DNA from: Gnetum montanum
Taxonomy: Eukaryota > Streptophyta > Gnetopsida > Gnetales > Gnetaceae
Length of the DNA stretch: 64,000 nt
Reading direction: 5' to 3'
Assembly (NCBI GenBank): GCA_015680685.1
Contig: MNCI01003573.1
Coordinates: 1,008,109 to 1,072,108 of the forward strand
Shown one piece after another: positions 13,085-24,813 of this stretch (position 1 is its first letter; every line of letters begins with the position of its first letter). Both the position numbers and the translations under genes were made by a program. The notes beneath the pieces were generated by a model. It did no database searches. It was given only the letters and a program-made list of their open reading frames with translations, and was not told where the DNA came from.

Positions 13085-13892
13085 TTATTTGTCCTTTTGT
13101 TTTTGCAAGTTCAAGGATCTTAATTGCAAAGACTCATACTTATAGATGTTGGAGTAGATGTTATGTGAGGTGGCTCTAGAGAAAAACTAGTACCCTTTTG
13201 TGTTTTCTTAAGTTCTAGATGAGGTATAGGAGGGCTAGAAATACTAGTAGTACTAAGGATTATTATGGTCTAGTTTGATTCATATTCTTCAAGATAGGCT
13301 TTGTTTTGATGTGAGGGGTAAGTGGCCTAAGCATTACCAAGTTATCTAATGTTGATTTTTGTTTTTTGCACTTAGTTCTATCATGACCACATTATGGTTT
13401 GGATTTTTCTAGATACATATATACATGCTTAGAAATCCATATTTTGGTTTTTATAGATAAAATCAGTACTTTGGAGGTTATTTATAGGGAACATGAAGAA
13501 GAGAAGGCTGTAAGTAAATATACATAAGACTCCCATTAGTCACACATGGATGATGAGTGGGGATGAAAGAAAGTGCCTCCCTAAATTGAAATGCATAGAA
13601 TTGATTCCCTTATTTACACTGAGGTCTCCTAACATCTCACTTATGGATATAATTTCTTTGATAAGGTGTTATTTGAGCCAATGATGGTTGTTTGTGTTTC
13701 AAATACAAGGTAGAGAGGTTATTTTATCCTAGAACTACAACTCATTGAGGAAATAATTCAACTTTCTTAATGTTTACATGGAGGTTGAGGAAATGATAAG
13801 CTCTCATTAGTTAACTAACAGTTGATCCATAGGTGGTCTTATTATAGTGACATGGCTCACATTTTCAAGTGTGAGAATCATGCTTTGATGTA
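13085..13892 (+). pseudogene. Possible early exons of the element F antisense gene
   Basis: A pyrimidine-rich tract ending in TTTTTGCAAG precedes about 13,103. The following frame gives RLILIDVGVDVM, which aligns with RLVILEIKWVLCHV in exon 2 of the element 2 antisense gene. Further on, HDHIMVWIFL (about 13,380-13,410) aligns with THFSLMVWSSL in that exon. The position, antisense to the RT and facing its continuation at 37.2 kb across the element 1 insertion, is as expected. The similarity is short and interrupted by stops, so this is tentative. The last five bases (ATGTA, 13,888-13,892) are the target duplication of element 1. Confidence 0.3.
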
Positions 13893-14689
13893 TGATGAGT
13901 GGCGAGGTAACCCTACACTCAACCATACGAATATGAGCATTACATGTGTGATCCAGTCGAACTTCGTAGACTAAGTGCCTACACGCCTTATGGAACACTT
14001 AAGGTTAATCATTTGTTGTCTTCCCAGACTTACTTGTATTTGTCACGGTTATATGGTTAAGTAAGTCTGAGGTATGTGATTTTTATATCTTTTCCGTTTT
14101 ATCTCCTATGCTAGTGAGGTGAAGGGTGAAGATACTAATTAACTAACTTTAACTAACTAACTAAGCCTTAATTAACCTAGCATCATTATCTATTCCCACT
14201 TACCATTCACACCCTAAACCAATGCAACCTTGGTTACCAAACACTATTCGTTACTAGGATCACCAAGCGTAACACACATGCTCAAAGTAGCCGTACTGAA
14301 TGCACTTAACTAGGAGAAAAGGGTTGAAAGAGATTTAATGACTAATAAAGCAATTAAATGATAAACAATAAATAATAGTAAATAAAGTCCTATTTATCCT
14401 ATTCCATGCACTGCAAGGTTTATCCAAGAAGTTCATCTTTATTGCCATACACAAACTTGTGTTCAGGTACAATATTTACTCAAATAAAGATCTGTTCACT
14501 TTGGAGCTCCTACTACGGGCACATGGAAATTATTCTATCTTTAGAGAGGTAAAACTTCCAGAGTTTCACTATGGTCTAGGCCTAGAATAAGAAATAAGGG
14601 AGAGCTACCTCTTATTTATAGATTTGACGGTGCACTGCAATATCATGGCCTATGCGATATCGTGGCCCATGTGATATCGCATCCCATCA
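13893..14689 (-). repeat. 3' LTR of element 1
   Basis: 797 bp, beginning TGATGAGTGG and ending CCCATCA in + orientation. The reverse-strand TATA box (TATAAATA) is at 14,613-14,620. Next to the U3 end, 14,638-14,689 holds three degenerate 17-18-bp repeats built on GATATCG(T/C)GGCCCAT. It shares most of its sequence with 36,417-37,219, with roughly one difference in eight bases over the first 95, mostly transitions (counted by eye). Confidence 0.92.
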
Positions 14690-16688
14690 TACCCCCATGA
14701 CTAAATAAAAAATCATCCTCGAGTTCCTTATAAAATATTGGGAAGGTATGGGATTATTGATTGAATGGAACTAATGGTGAATGGGATGACATGTGAACAA
14801 ATCATCATTACAAAACAAGACAAAACTAGTGTTCATGACAACAAGAGTGAACACCTTATACATTTGACATCAGGCCTTATTTGGCAGTTGAGAAAGAGAG
14901 AGAGAAAGAAGTTTTGCTGCTACCAACACCAAGATTGCACCTTTCATTGTCCATCCATAAGCACACCATCAATCTCATTCCTTGCATAGTTGCTTCAGCA
15001 CTGCTCCATTCCAAGTGTTCTCTCCAGATCCAATCCTTTGTTGCATGATTGCCATCTACACACACAACACAGTCTTTATATTAGTAAGGGTAAATGAATC
15101 ATAATGCAATTGATACCTTGCTTCGATCTAAGGTCCATTGGCTAAGTTGTGGTATGGCTGATGCGAATATGGAGATATCATATGGTGACTACCGAAGGTG
15201 TAGGGGTTAGGAGAAAATTGAAAAAATTTGGGTTCACACCCCCATGACTAAGAGAGAACCTTCGGTAGCGATAGAATAGAGAAAAAAAAGGAATAAAAAA
15301 GATACCCAAAAAGAGACAACTATAACGTCGATGAAATGGATGTCAAGATGGAAATGAAAAAAATAATATAGATTGCAAAAATGTTAGGGGAAAGAATTTA
15401 ACTGATGCACCAAATAGGAATGTCAGTGGGCCCTCCCAAAAGTAGGCTCATGCCCTTAATGCCCTAAAAAATCCACATTCAAAGAGTCTATAGGCTCTGG
15501 GAATGTCATTTGGAACAAGAGTTAAAGTCTTAACCGCAAGAATTTACCAAAAAGAAAATAATGCATCAACCAAAATTTACACTAATGATACAACTGGCAA
15601 TGAGGTGAATAATGGAGAGAAGGATGGAGAGAAGAGAATGGAATGTAATCCCAAGAACAAGGTGGTATATAACCCCTTGTGTATTTCATGGTTAATGTGA
15701 CTTAGCAGATCCCATTTCAAGTCCGGCCTCAAACAAACAACTTCCAGTGACTTTGCATTAATGCATCCGGCCAATCCATCCCCTTGAAGTAACAAGAATG
15801 CCTTCCCAAAGAGCCACCACCATTCCAACGAAATGAAGGATGAGAGAATGGGAAGCAAGAAGGGCCTTAGTTAGAGGGAACATTTTTATTTTAGTTCCAT
15901 AACCAGTGCTTGTAGCCTAAATGATTATTTTTTCTAAGGTGTGTGCTTTGAATTCTCACTTTTTTTTATGTGTTTATACGTGAGAACCACAGCATGCAAA
16001 GACTTTGTTATTTTTATTTTTTCAACTTCCCAATAATTAAGTAACATCAAAATGGTAAGAAAACTCAAGAAGGAAACATCCAAGCACCTAAGAGAATGGC
16101 CAACACAAATGCATCAAGTTCCCTTGAAGTCATACCCTTTTCAATCCTTGAGTCCTTCCTTAGTTTGAGAAATACTCAGTCACCGATTCATTGATAGTTC
16201 TTATTTAAAAAGGGACTATACATTTCCAAGCCGAGGGAGACCATAGAAATTTTTGGATGAATGGATGAAGTGGACTCATTTCCTATCATATCAAAAGAAC
16301 CATATCTTAGTATCAACATCATAACTTAAAGGTAAAAACCAAACATTAGCAATCAATAGGAAAATAGTTCATACCATCATGAAGAACACTTATTAAATGA
16401 AAAACTTAACAAGATTGATAATACACACACAAAGAAATGAAGAAAGTATAAATGATGTTGTAAAAAAAATAAGAAAAGTTAAAGAAATTTGTAAAAAAAA
16501 AATGTGCAAAACAAAAATGTATAAAACAAAAACTTAAAAGAACTAAGGGCCCCAAATGATTAGCATAGGTGGCCATCTCCCCCATGACTGAATGGAAAGG
16601 GAGAGATCTGAAATAACGAGCACCTATTTGAATTTCTTAGAAGTATCCAACTTCTCCCAACTGATGTTTTCAGGTTAAGGGGTGGAAG
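14690..16688 (-). other. Non-coding 3' region of element 1, with PPT-like motif
   Basis: Immediately beside the LTR, 14,692-14,703 reads CCCCCATGACTA, so the sense strand has TAGTCATGGGGG just before the 3' LTR: a short purine tract in the PPT position. The motif returns at 15,239 and 16,579. No ORF is convincing. Stretches such as 15,850-16,160 are clearly shared with element 3 (about 46,720-47,060), so this non-coding DNA is a conserved part of the family. Confidence 0.6.
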
Positions 16689-18074
16689 TCAACAACACTC
16701 GTACTCCAATGTATCTATGCTTCCGTTATGAGCATGAGTTGTTCCCCTAGTTCGTTCCATGCACGTTGGTTGGTTGCTTTTTTGATTAGCTATCAACCAT
16801 GGGGTGTCCACTTGTTGTGTGGTTGCTACATACATGTACCTTTGTATTAGAGTTTCTAGGGCACACCTGTTGCACACAGGAGATGTTGAGCATTCCTCCA
16901 TGTCATCACCTGATGAGTCACTATATGTGATGCATGGAACTTTCTTCTTCTCAATCTTTCCATAAATTTTTACCTTAGATATTTCCAAGGAAAGATCATG
17001 GATTCCTAGGCATGCGTCTATTGTGCTTAGCCATGCCCTTTCCATTATAATTGGGAAGTCCCCTTTGTTACTGTTGACTTCTATCACCAGGAAATCAGCT
17101 AGGTATGACCAACCACACACAGTGGTAATGATGTCCTCCACCAATTCCAAGGGAATGGTGATGGACTAGTCATCCAGCTCTAGTTAAATATTACTCTTCT
17201 TAAGTGGAGGCAGATTCCAGGCTTGATACATTTCTTGTGATATTAAGTTGACTCCAGAACCTAAGTTAAGAAGAGCCTTATGTGGTTCGTTCCTGGCAAC
17301 TTGGAGGTAGATTAAGGGACTTCCAAGGTTAGATAGTTTCCTAGGAAGGTGGCCTACCTTGATCCAGTCAGTAATGGTATGTGTTAACATAACTGTATGC
17401 GTTGAGATCTGTTGTTGGTTTGAAGGGAGCCTCGAAGCCTTATTTGTTACAAGAGCATGTACAGACTCAACCTCTTGTGGTTGTGAGAGCTTGATTGGAC
17501 TTTTGGTTCTGAAGAAAGGTCTTCTCTTCTTGCTATTCTTAGAACCAGTATCAGGCTGAAGGTTTACAACTCTCGTAACATTACGTTGTTGTGGTTGAGT
17601 GGGGAGTTCCCCTTGCATTGTTGGAGTAGGTCGTATTGGAACTAATGGTGCGAGAGAGGTGGACAGATTTGGAGGATGGTATGGATGTGGAGCATCTCCT
17701 GGAGGAGAAGGAGTCCTTCTAAAATACTCCCAAACTTGGTAGTAACATTGTGGATTTATGTGACCCATAGAGTCACTTGTAGAAACCAACTGCTGCATGT
17801 AATAGCCATAAGGATCGGGTTGTCGGTAAGGGTATTGTTGCCTAGGCAGTGGCATCCCCCATGACTATGGGTGTTGCCACTGTTGATGTTTCCCAATAGG
17901 TTGTGGTAGAGTTCCACTTAAATAATATGTTAATGGTTGGTGGAATTGCCTTGGGTTACCTTAGGGATAAGGTAACCTTCGGGGTGCCTGCCATCTGTTA
18001 AGTCTCGGGTTGAGTGCATACACCCCAGACTCTTATAGATGTGAGATTATTGGGCAACATCCCTTAGGATGGTC
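16689..18074 (-). pseudogene. Gag C-terminal part and aspartic protease of element 1
   Basis: The - frame from 17,855 to 17,184 starts MPLPRQQYPY and is rich in Pro, Gln and Tyr. It ends in the first half of a protease: ALLNLGSGVNLIS (about 17,240-17,277) where the catalytic Asp is Asn, then LPPLKKSNI. After two in-frame stops the same frame goes on (17,150 to 16,689) with VCGWSYLADFLVIEVNS and DFPIIMERAWLSTIDACLGI, the second half of a plant Ty3/gypsy protease, where relatives have a GRPWL motif. Beyond that is a hydrophilic tail to a stop at 16,689. No RT follows. The upstream part runs into the assembly gap. Confidence 0.85.
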
Positions 18075-18621
18075 NNNNNNNNNNNNNNNNNNNNNNNNNN
18101 NNNNNNNNNNNNNNNNNNNNNNNNNNNNNNNNNNNNNNNNNNNNNNNNNNNNNNNNNNNNNNNNNNNNNNNNNNNNNNNNNNNNNNNNNNNNNNNNNNNN
18201 NNNNNNNNNNNNNNNNNNNNNNNNNNNNNNNNNNNNNNNNNNNNNNNNNNNNNNNNNNNNNNNNNNNNNNNNNNNNNNNNNNNNNNNNNNNNNNNNNNNN
18301 NNNNNNNNNNNNNNNNNNNNNNNNNNNNNNNNNNNNNNNNNNNNNNNNNNNNNNNNNNNNNNNNNNNNNNNNNNNNNNNNNNNNNNNNNNNNNNNNNNNN
18401 NNNNNNNNNNNNNNNNNNNNNNNNNNNNNNNNNNNNNNNNNNNNNNNNNNNNNNNNNNNNNNNNNNNNNNNNNNNNNNNNNNNNNNNNNNNNNNNNNNNN
18501 NNNNNNNNNNNNNNNNNNNNNNNNNNNNNNNNNNNNNNNNNNNNNNNNNNNNNNNNNNNNNNNNNNNNNNNNNNNNNNNNNNNNNNNNNNNNNNNNNNNN
18601 NNNNNNNNNNNNNNNNNNNNN
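18075..18621. other. Assembly gap (547 N)
   Basis: A run of N. By comparison with element 3 it covers the middle of gag of element 1 (second half of the capsid domain). True size unknown. Confidence 0.99.
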
Positions 18622-19321
18622 CTTCCTTTATGAGCGTCCTAAGAAACAACTTTAATTTCTACCACTTGTTCTCAATATTTTGCAAGATGCAGGCATCGTG
18701 GAATGCCTGTAAATGATTTTGCAGATCAACATTGGATCCCCCTTCGAAGCGTGGGATATTGTTCATATCTAGTCTCTTGATCCGACTATCTTTTTGATGC
18801 CTTGTTGGTATCCTCACAGCCTTTGTAATATCTAGCATACTTTGGGTGGCAAATAGGGGCTCATCATGACCATCTCTTTCATGATGTCTATGATGCCTAC
18901 GTGGTTCCCTACTTTCCCTTCCTTCATGCCTAGACTCTCTAGACTGCCCTTGTCCTCTCTCTCGACTCTCTCATTGAGGTCTCTCATTTTTCTTACCCTT
19001 ATCCTCACTGTTATGCTCTTTATGACTACATCTGAATGTGGAAGGAGAGGGTGAATGATGTGATGAAGGGGAACAAGAAGGAGAACCATCACCATGGCGA
19101 TGTCTCCTACCTTCTCTTCGATGGCAACAGCCCCGATCGTGATGACAATATGAGTGCCCATCCTTGTCATGTGTTTTTGTTCCCTCAATGAATAGTTGGC
19201 ATTCATGGGGATCAAAACTAGGGTTGTGTATCATGGAGTGTAGGTTCTAATACCCCGCCTCCTCATTATTGTTAGGAGGGGGAACATCATTTGATGGAGA
19301 ACCTATTATAATTGGTTCACC
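18622..19321 (-). pseudogene. Gag N-terminal half of element 1, continued
   Basis: The - strand reads, from 19,321 down: an Asn/Pro stretch, one TAG, MIHNPSFDPHECQ, a His/Arg/Ser-rich basic segment (CHHDRGCCHRREGRRHRHGD), one more stop, then the retrotransposon gag domain: RIPTRHQKDSRIKRLDM, NNIPRFEGGSNVDLQNHLQA, FHDACILQNIENKW, KLKLFLRTLIKE, where the assembly gap begins. Element 3 has the same domain at 49,125-49,400. The upstream continuation is at 35,860-36,274, on the far side of element 2, and the reading frame agrees across the insertion. Confidence 0.85.
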
Positions 19322-19326
19322 ATCCC
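19322..19326. repeat. Target site duplication of element 2 (ATCCC), left copy
   Basis: ATCCC directly precedes the LTR start TGAAACACCC at 19,327. The same five bases follow the far LTR at 35,855-35,859. Confidence 0.92.
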
Positions 19327-20982
19327 TGAAACACCCAAAAAATGCAAGGTCATTCTCGCTTCACCAGGCCTTGCAATTCATGCAGCACTACGACAGTTCT
19401 TCAGGAGGAGAACGTTCTGAGTTCAAGCCAACCAGTTCAAAAAATTTTCTACTTTGGGCGTGAACAGGCTCTACGTCATCCTACTTGTCCACCAACATAG
19501 CCTGCCTAGTCGACAGCCTGCTCAGGGATGGTGCACGGAGTCGGTAGTAGCATTTTGGATGCATGAAAAATAGTTCGGCAAGTTTTCTAAGTCATGAAGT
19601 TTGCTATGCTATGCTACGCCTCGCTACGTAGTGTAGCAAGCTTCAGAAGACGATCGTAGAATCGAGCGCTACGCTATGCTATGCCATGTGATGTAGCATA
19701 GCATGGCAACAGCTCCACAGCCAATCTCCATGCCTAGTTCCAAGTCATTTAGCAATGTCTCTTTCCATCCGGAAGTGGCAGACCATCTCTGCTGCTACAC
19801 TACACTGAGCTACAAGGCACAACAAGGCGTAGAAATCCTATGGAAGAGACAAAAGGTAGCTCGAAGGGCAGAAATAGCAAAGTTTGCAAGACTTGCATCG
19901 TAGGAAGCAAAGTTCGTAAATCGACACAACTTGCGTGACTAAAGCTAGTTGCTACACTACATAGCGTAGCATAGCGTAGCAAGCATGCATCACACATATA
20001 GTAGAATGAACGACAAGATGCTATGCCAAGCATGCTATGCTACGAAGCACAACAAGGCATGCAGGTGGTTGTGCAACATCAATGCACTTCACATAATTGG
20101 ACCGTTAGCACACATCTCCAAACATTGATGACATAATTATAGTGTGGCAGGCTTGCAGTTATGGCATGATAGGTTCGTATTACAATGGCCTTGCGGGCCC
20201 AACGATCATACATGGCACGAGTGATGCCAGCAAGTCAATGTGGGCCTAAGGTGTGTGGCGTCCGAACCGTCCCTTTTGCGCACCCTTGGCCCTATCAATA
20301 CCCCGAGAAATAACATTCAAAGGGTTTGGAATTTTCTAGAAAATTACATTTAAAAGAGGTCCGATCCCCAGTTTGGTTGGCACTTTTTCACTACGTCTCC
20401 TACTCTTTTTCTCTAATGGTCAAGCTCTCTCCCCGGCATGTTGCGACAACATTGTAAGCTTTCTGTTTGACACTACAAATAGTTAGCATGTTTAGCTGAC
20501 ATTTTGTTCTATACCCTTTCTACCACCTTGGTAGAATCACTGCATTATCAGTGCCCAAGGCCACGCCCAAGTGCACAACCTGTTCTATTCTCTACACGTC
20601 CTCGTTACTCTCGGGATCTCTGCACTTCGTCATGCTGTGCAATTGACTGTATCCATCTTGACAGAGCAAACCTGTAGCTTCGGAGTGGTGAAATTTTCTA
20701 ACCTCATCTTTACTTTATTTCTTGCTTATCGTTGTGTCTTGGACTTTTTCTTTTCTTTATTTATTTTCAAGCATTATTTCACATTTCTATTTCGTTTCAA
20801 AAAGTATGCATTGCAAAAGGCTATATAGATGCCGATTAAGTCCCTGTCTGATCGACTAGACCGTTCAGGGTGCCCTGTATCCGCACACACCTAGTGTGGC
20901 CCTCCCGCAAGTACGGGGTCAAAACTGTCGTGCCCATTGACCCCTTGGTGTTTACCAGTGGCCGATGTTTTCAGTTGCTACA
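19327..20982 (+). repeat. 5' LTR of element 2
   Basis: 1656 bp, TGAAACACCC to GTTGCTACA. The TATA box of the 3' LTR (CCTATAAATACC, 35,163-35,174) is CCTATCAATACC here (20,291-20,302), a weakened promoter. Its U3 (about 19,600-20,050) is full of short GCTAC/GCTATGCT and GTAGC/AGCATAGC words in both orientations. One pair forms a 9-bp perfect hairpin (19,676-19,684 with 19,696-19,704). The two LTRs differ at about one base in eight over the first 160 (by eye), mostly by transitions, so the insertion is old. Confidence 0.93.
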
Positions 20983-20988
20983 GTTTTC

Positions 20989-21006
20989 TGGCGCTAGAAG
21001 AAGGGC
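20989..21006 (+). other. Primer binding site candidate of element 2
   Basis: TGGCGCTAGAAGAAGGGC starts six bases after the 5' LTR. It begins with TGG, complementary to a CCA tail, and has the usual place and length. I do not name the tRNA. Confidence 0.6.
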
Positions 21007-21031
21007 CTTGATGCCTTTTCCATGTGTCGCG

Positions 21032-21760
21032 GTAGTTCTGTGAGCCTTATGTACCCCGATATGCATAAGCATAAACATGACATCCTTTATGGTTGTTTGT
21101 GCTTTGTGCGGTGTAGATCGGTTGCCTCGACAATTCCTTGAGAGCCCTACAAAACACAAGGCCTCCGATCGCCAGCTAACTAGCTCATTTTATAGTAGTC
21201 TTGCATGCATTCGATACCCCATCTCGTGTGGTACAGAGCAGTCACCTTGATAGTCCCTCAGGGATCCTGCGAGACACAAAGCCTTCTTGATTGCTAGTTA
21301 ACTTGCTCATTTTACAGTAGTCTTGCACGAGTTCGGTACCCCATCTCACATGGTACAAAGCGGTCACCTCGACGGTCCCTCGAGGATCCTGCAAGATGCA
21401 AAGCATTCTTGATCACTAGTTAACTATCTCATATTACGGTAGTCTTGTAAGCCTTCTACACCCCGATATGCATTAGCATATACCTTACACCCATCTGTGG
21501 TTATTTACGCATCGTATGGTGTAGATCGGTTGCCTCAACGGTTCCTCGAGAACCCTACAAGATATAAAGCCTTCGACTGCCAGTTGACTTGCCTTCCTGT
21601 CTTACGGTAGTCTTGCATGTGCTCTGTACCTCATCATGCACTAGCATAAACATGACATCCTTTTGTGGTTTTTTACACTTTGTGTGGTACAAATCAGTCA
21701 CCTTGGCGGTTCCTTTGGAATCCGATAAGACGTAAAGCCTTCTTTTTGTAGCCTTTCAGT
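21032..21760 (+). repeat. Leader repeats of element 2, five units of two lengths
   Basis: Units start at GTAGT(C/T)(T/C)TG in 21,032, 21,195, 21,317, 21,439 and 21,607. Lengths are 163, 122, 122 and 168 bp, and the last is incomplete. Long units carry an extra segment of about 45 bp (GATATGCAT(A/T)AGCATA, then a T/G-rich part) that the two short units lack. Shared words include GGTTGCCTCGAC/GGTCACCTCGACGG, CCTCGAG(G/A)A(T/A)CC and (A/T)AAAGCCTTC. They lie in the untranslated leader between PBS and gag. Confidence 0.85.
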
Positions 21761-21814
21761 CTTTTTGTTCCTTTTGCATTTCTTGTGCTTTTCTGCATAA
21801 CTACTTATTTAGCA

Positions 21815-22978
21815 ATGGCTTTTTTGACTACCGCTATTAACACCTTCAATGTGGAGGTGTCCATCACGGTTCAAGGCACTGCTGGTGCTGAACAACCGTT
21901 GAACCCGATGTTGGAAACACGTCGATCTCTCAGAGTCCAAAACCAAGGACCTGAGGGATTGGCCTAGCAACATGAGCATTACAGTTTCTTCTATGCAAAG
22001 GTGCAGGTAAATCTACCCTTGGATTTACATGAACTTGAAGAAAAATGCAGTTTTGAGTTTGCTTACTGCAATGGGAAGGAATTTGTCCCTATTCTCGATG
22101 TTTCATTACCTTTAACTCAAGCATACCAAAGGCTTCTATACTAGCTAATCTAGTTGGCTAGGCTTAGGGCACAACAAGACACAGCGTCCAACCAAGATGA
22201 TGCTTTCCAAGATGGGCAGGAAGAACTCAATTCCCAATTGGACGAGGGAGGTCCAACTGGCCCTGCTCCTGTCCCTCCTACCCAGTCCTTCGCCAAGTTG
22301 TCTTCTCTTACTGCTTCCTTTGTAATCATGCCTACACTTCTGCAACTTGCGATTACAGATGCTATGGGAAGCCACACTAATCCTGCAATGCTTCCACACC
22401 CATTTTTTCCTATTTCACCTACACCATTTACAACTACTGTCCCTTTGCAGGCTTTTCAACAACCCATTCCTGTGGCATGTAACATGCCAATTATGGCTAC
22501 CCTACCACATGTTCATACCATACCAACTTCACAAACATACGTGACTTCTATTTCTACATTCACCTCTGTTCCACCCACTGCAGCAAGCCCCAGCCTATCC
22601 ACATGGTGGGCCCCATTTGTTTCCAGCCAACATAAGCAGATGTCAGAAGAGGTAAAAGCAAGACATCAACGCTACTGTGAGCTCCTTAGGAATCCCTCTT
22701 TGGCCTTGCCCAATGAACCTCTAGTTCCTAGGGATTTCAAGCTAGACAAGTTTTATGACTACCACCAACAATGTGGTCATAACACAAATTATTGTTTGTC
22801 ATTGCAGGATGACATCCAAAGATTAATCGACCTAGGAAAACTGGTGTTGGACAAAAGTAACCCGGTGAGCCCTAAAAACCAATCTATGTATGTCTACACA
22901 GACCCCCCCAATGCCAATAATGCTAATTATGTAATCAATGCTATCAGCATTGATAGTGATCCTTGGCCACCTCGATAG
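21815..22978 (+). pseudogene. gag of element 2 (N-terminal part and zinc knuckle)
   Basis: A single + frame, MAFLTTAINTFNVEV at 21,815, runs to a stop at 22,976 with three internal stops (21,965; 22,142; 22,148). Part 1 is an N-terminal domain (HYSFFYAKVQVNLPL, GKEFVPILDVSLPLTQAYQR). Part 2 is a Pro/Thr/Ala-rich linker (about 22,230-22,620). Part 3 is EEVKARHQRYCELL and a knuckle-like KFYDYHQQCGHNTNYCLSLQ (about 22,750-22,810) followed by IQRLIDLGKL, as in plant Ty3/gypsy gags. The sister element D has all these plus a capsid domain between linker and knuckle that I cannot find here. Confidence 0.85.
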
Positions 22979-23667
22979 CCATTCGTGGTCTGCGTGCCTC
23001 AACATAGTGCACCAGAACCACCAACGGTTGACCCAAGCTTGTAGTAGCCTTTTGTCTTGAAAGTCCCACCATGGGCACCCACCTTTACATCACTTGTTAG
23101 CGGAGCCATGCAGCCCCATCAATTAACACCTCTAGCTTCATTCATCATCACAGGGTCAATGCCTTTGATGCCCCCTATCTCACGCAAAAAACCTGAACAG
23201 CCTTCTCTCCCCGCAAGGTGAGAGGTCCACTGGGTGGATGAGAAGTTGAAGAGAAGTACTGTTAAGGGTATCCCCAAGCCTACATCTTCACCCCTTGCAT
23301 CTACACTTGCACCCTTAAATACAAAGTTCAACCTGACTACGTAGCCTGCATCACCTTGTCAATGAGGATCTGAACCCAGACCTCTCCTCGAGAGATTCAT
23401 CTTCTGGGACTAATCAAATAGGAGGAAAATGTCAAACAAGGGGGCGACCAAGACCTTCTAGACGCCCTCACCCAAGTCAAGTAAGCTCTAAAGTAGAAAA
23501 ATGCTACACTGAGCTTGTACGACCTAATCATGACTTCTGTACCCCACTGTGAGACTCTAATCTGCATGTTAACGGTAGTTTTAGTTGACGAGAACATGCC
23601 AGCGGAAGAGAAAGTGATCCACTTGGTCATGCTTCCTTCTATACCTGTAGAGTCCATGACATCTTGA
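22979..23667 (+). pseudogene. Gag-protease linker of element 2
   Basis: Pro/Ser/Thr-rich + sequence with stops continues in the gag frame to about 23,340. Then another frame gives DQDLLDALTQVK, stop, ALK, stop, KNATLSLYDLIM (about 23,446-23,535). Element D has the same sentence on its - strand (DFLNAME, stop, VK, stop, SLK, stop, KNTTLSLYDLVM, about 57,800-57,700), with two of the stops at the same positions. Confidence 0.65.
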
Positions 23668-24225
23668 TTGACTTTCTGTGACAACACCATTAAAGAAGAT
23701 CCTGAAGAAGGTCAGGTGACTACAGTGCCTCTCTTCATCACAATTTGGGTCGGCCAACACCAGATCCTAAGGGTACACATTGATGATGGGGTTGCCACGA
23801 ATGTCATTCCCTTCCCTATTGTGGACAAGTTGGGATTGGTCGACCAAATCAAACCCACAATGATGTCATGTTTGAGGTCCTTCAACAGAGCACATGTCCT
23901 AGTGAAGGGCACAGTTCATGTAAACTTTGTAGCAGGGGACCAGTTTCCCATCGATGCAACTTTCATCATGGTCGAGGAAATGCCCGGGTTTAACTTGATC
24001 TTGGGAAGATCATGGTTAGCGCAACTTAGGGTTGTCTCCTCGCCCATACACCAGGAGATCCACTTACCATATTCAAGTAGGGAGGTGGTGATCCGTGGTG
24101 ACAAAATAGCAACACAAGCAATCAGTAACATAGACATGGAGGAAGGCTCAGAGGTCACAACCTCTGAGAATGAAGCACCTACTCACGCATACATTAATCA
24201 TCAAATGGGAGAATCGGCCCAGTAA
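23668..24225 (+). pseudogene. Aspartic protease of element 2
   Basis: The longest open piece of the element's protease (185 codons). The active-site loop reads VHIDDGVATNVIP (about 23,773-23,811), in the place of the D-(S/T)-G loop of retroviral-type proteases. The second conserved part is EMPGFNLILGRSWLAQLR (about 23,978-24,031), the usual I-L-G-R-x-W-L motif. Elements D (VHVDDGGVTNIIYY) and F (NDGARTNVIS) have the same loop, so DDG rather than DSG looks like a family trait. The preceding part of the polyprotein lies in another frame with stops. Confidence 0.85.
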
Positions 24226-24425
24226 GCCAACCTTCAAACTAAAAATGCATAGGTTGAGTTGCCCTTCCCAGTGGAGGACAATAATATGAACAAGGGCCCT
24301 AGTGAAACACCTCAGCCTTACATTCCGATCAACGTGCGACAGGTCAGGAAGTAGCTACACATAGCCTAGCAACCCTACTACTTCCTACCTAGTTACCGCC
24401 CCTATACATTCGCTGCTTCTTTGCC
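24226..24425 (+). other. Protease tail and spacer of element 2
   Basis: Hydrophilic remnant of the polyprotein with stops, leading into the tandem repeats. Confidence 0.4.
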
Positions 24426-24745
24426 TTGTTAACATGCCGTCCTTTTGGCATGTTACGCTATGACCCGAAATGGCCTAAAACTAGCATCATTGCTTTCTTT
24501 CTTGATAACATGCCATCCTTCTGGCATGCTACGCTAACGGCCCGAAATGGCCTAAAACTATCATCATCGTTTTTTACTTTGTTAACGTACTATCTCTTTT
24601 GGACAATGGCTCGGAATGGCCTAAAACTAGCATTGTTTCTTTTTCGCTTTATTAACACATAATCTTGTTAGCATGTTATGCAATGACCCGAAACGGCCTA
24701 AAACTAGCAATGGCCCGAAATGGCCTAAAACTAGCACACGAGAGC
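24426..24745 (+). repeat. Tandem repeats with GGCCTAAAACTAGC core
   Basis: Five degenerate units end in (A/C)CCCGAAA(T/C)GGCCTAAAACTAGC. The first two are about 75 bp (TTAACATGCC(G/A)TCCTT(T/C)TGGCATG, then TACGCTA), the last ones are shorter. Related cores occur at 29,625-29,760, 29,990-30,020, 32,985-33,190 and, inverted, in element D at 56,520-56,610. Confidence 0.8.
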
Positions 24746-24807
24746 ATAAAAACTTTACATGATACGCAAGTTAACACAAAGTCAATTTCTTTTTTGAAGT
24801 TTTTTAG

Positions 24808-24813
24808 TTTATT
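24808..24813 (-). terminator. Poly(A) signal of the antisense gene
   Basis: AATAAA on the - strand, about 82 bases past the TGA of the antisense gene, in an AT-rich stretch. It is the usual place for a plant polyadenylation signal; use is not shown. Confidence 0.5.

Noticed and set aside
18010-18716. Open frames of about 200 codons across 18.0-18.7 kb
   Set aside because: They run through the assembly gap and consist almost wholly of unknown residues.
20571-20828. 85-codon + frame in the 5' LTR of element 2, and its counterpart at 35,509-35,985
   Set aside because: Lies in LTR sequence and is not kept in frame between the two LTRs.
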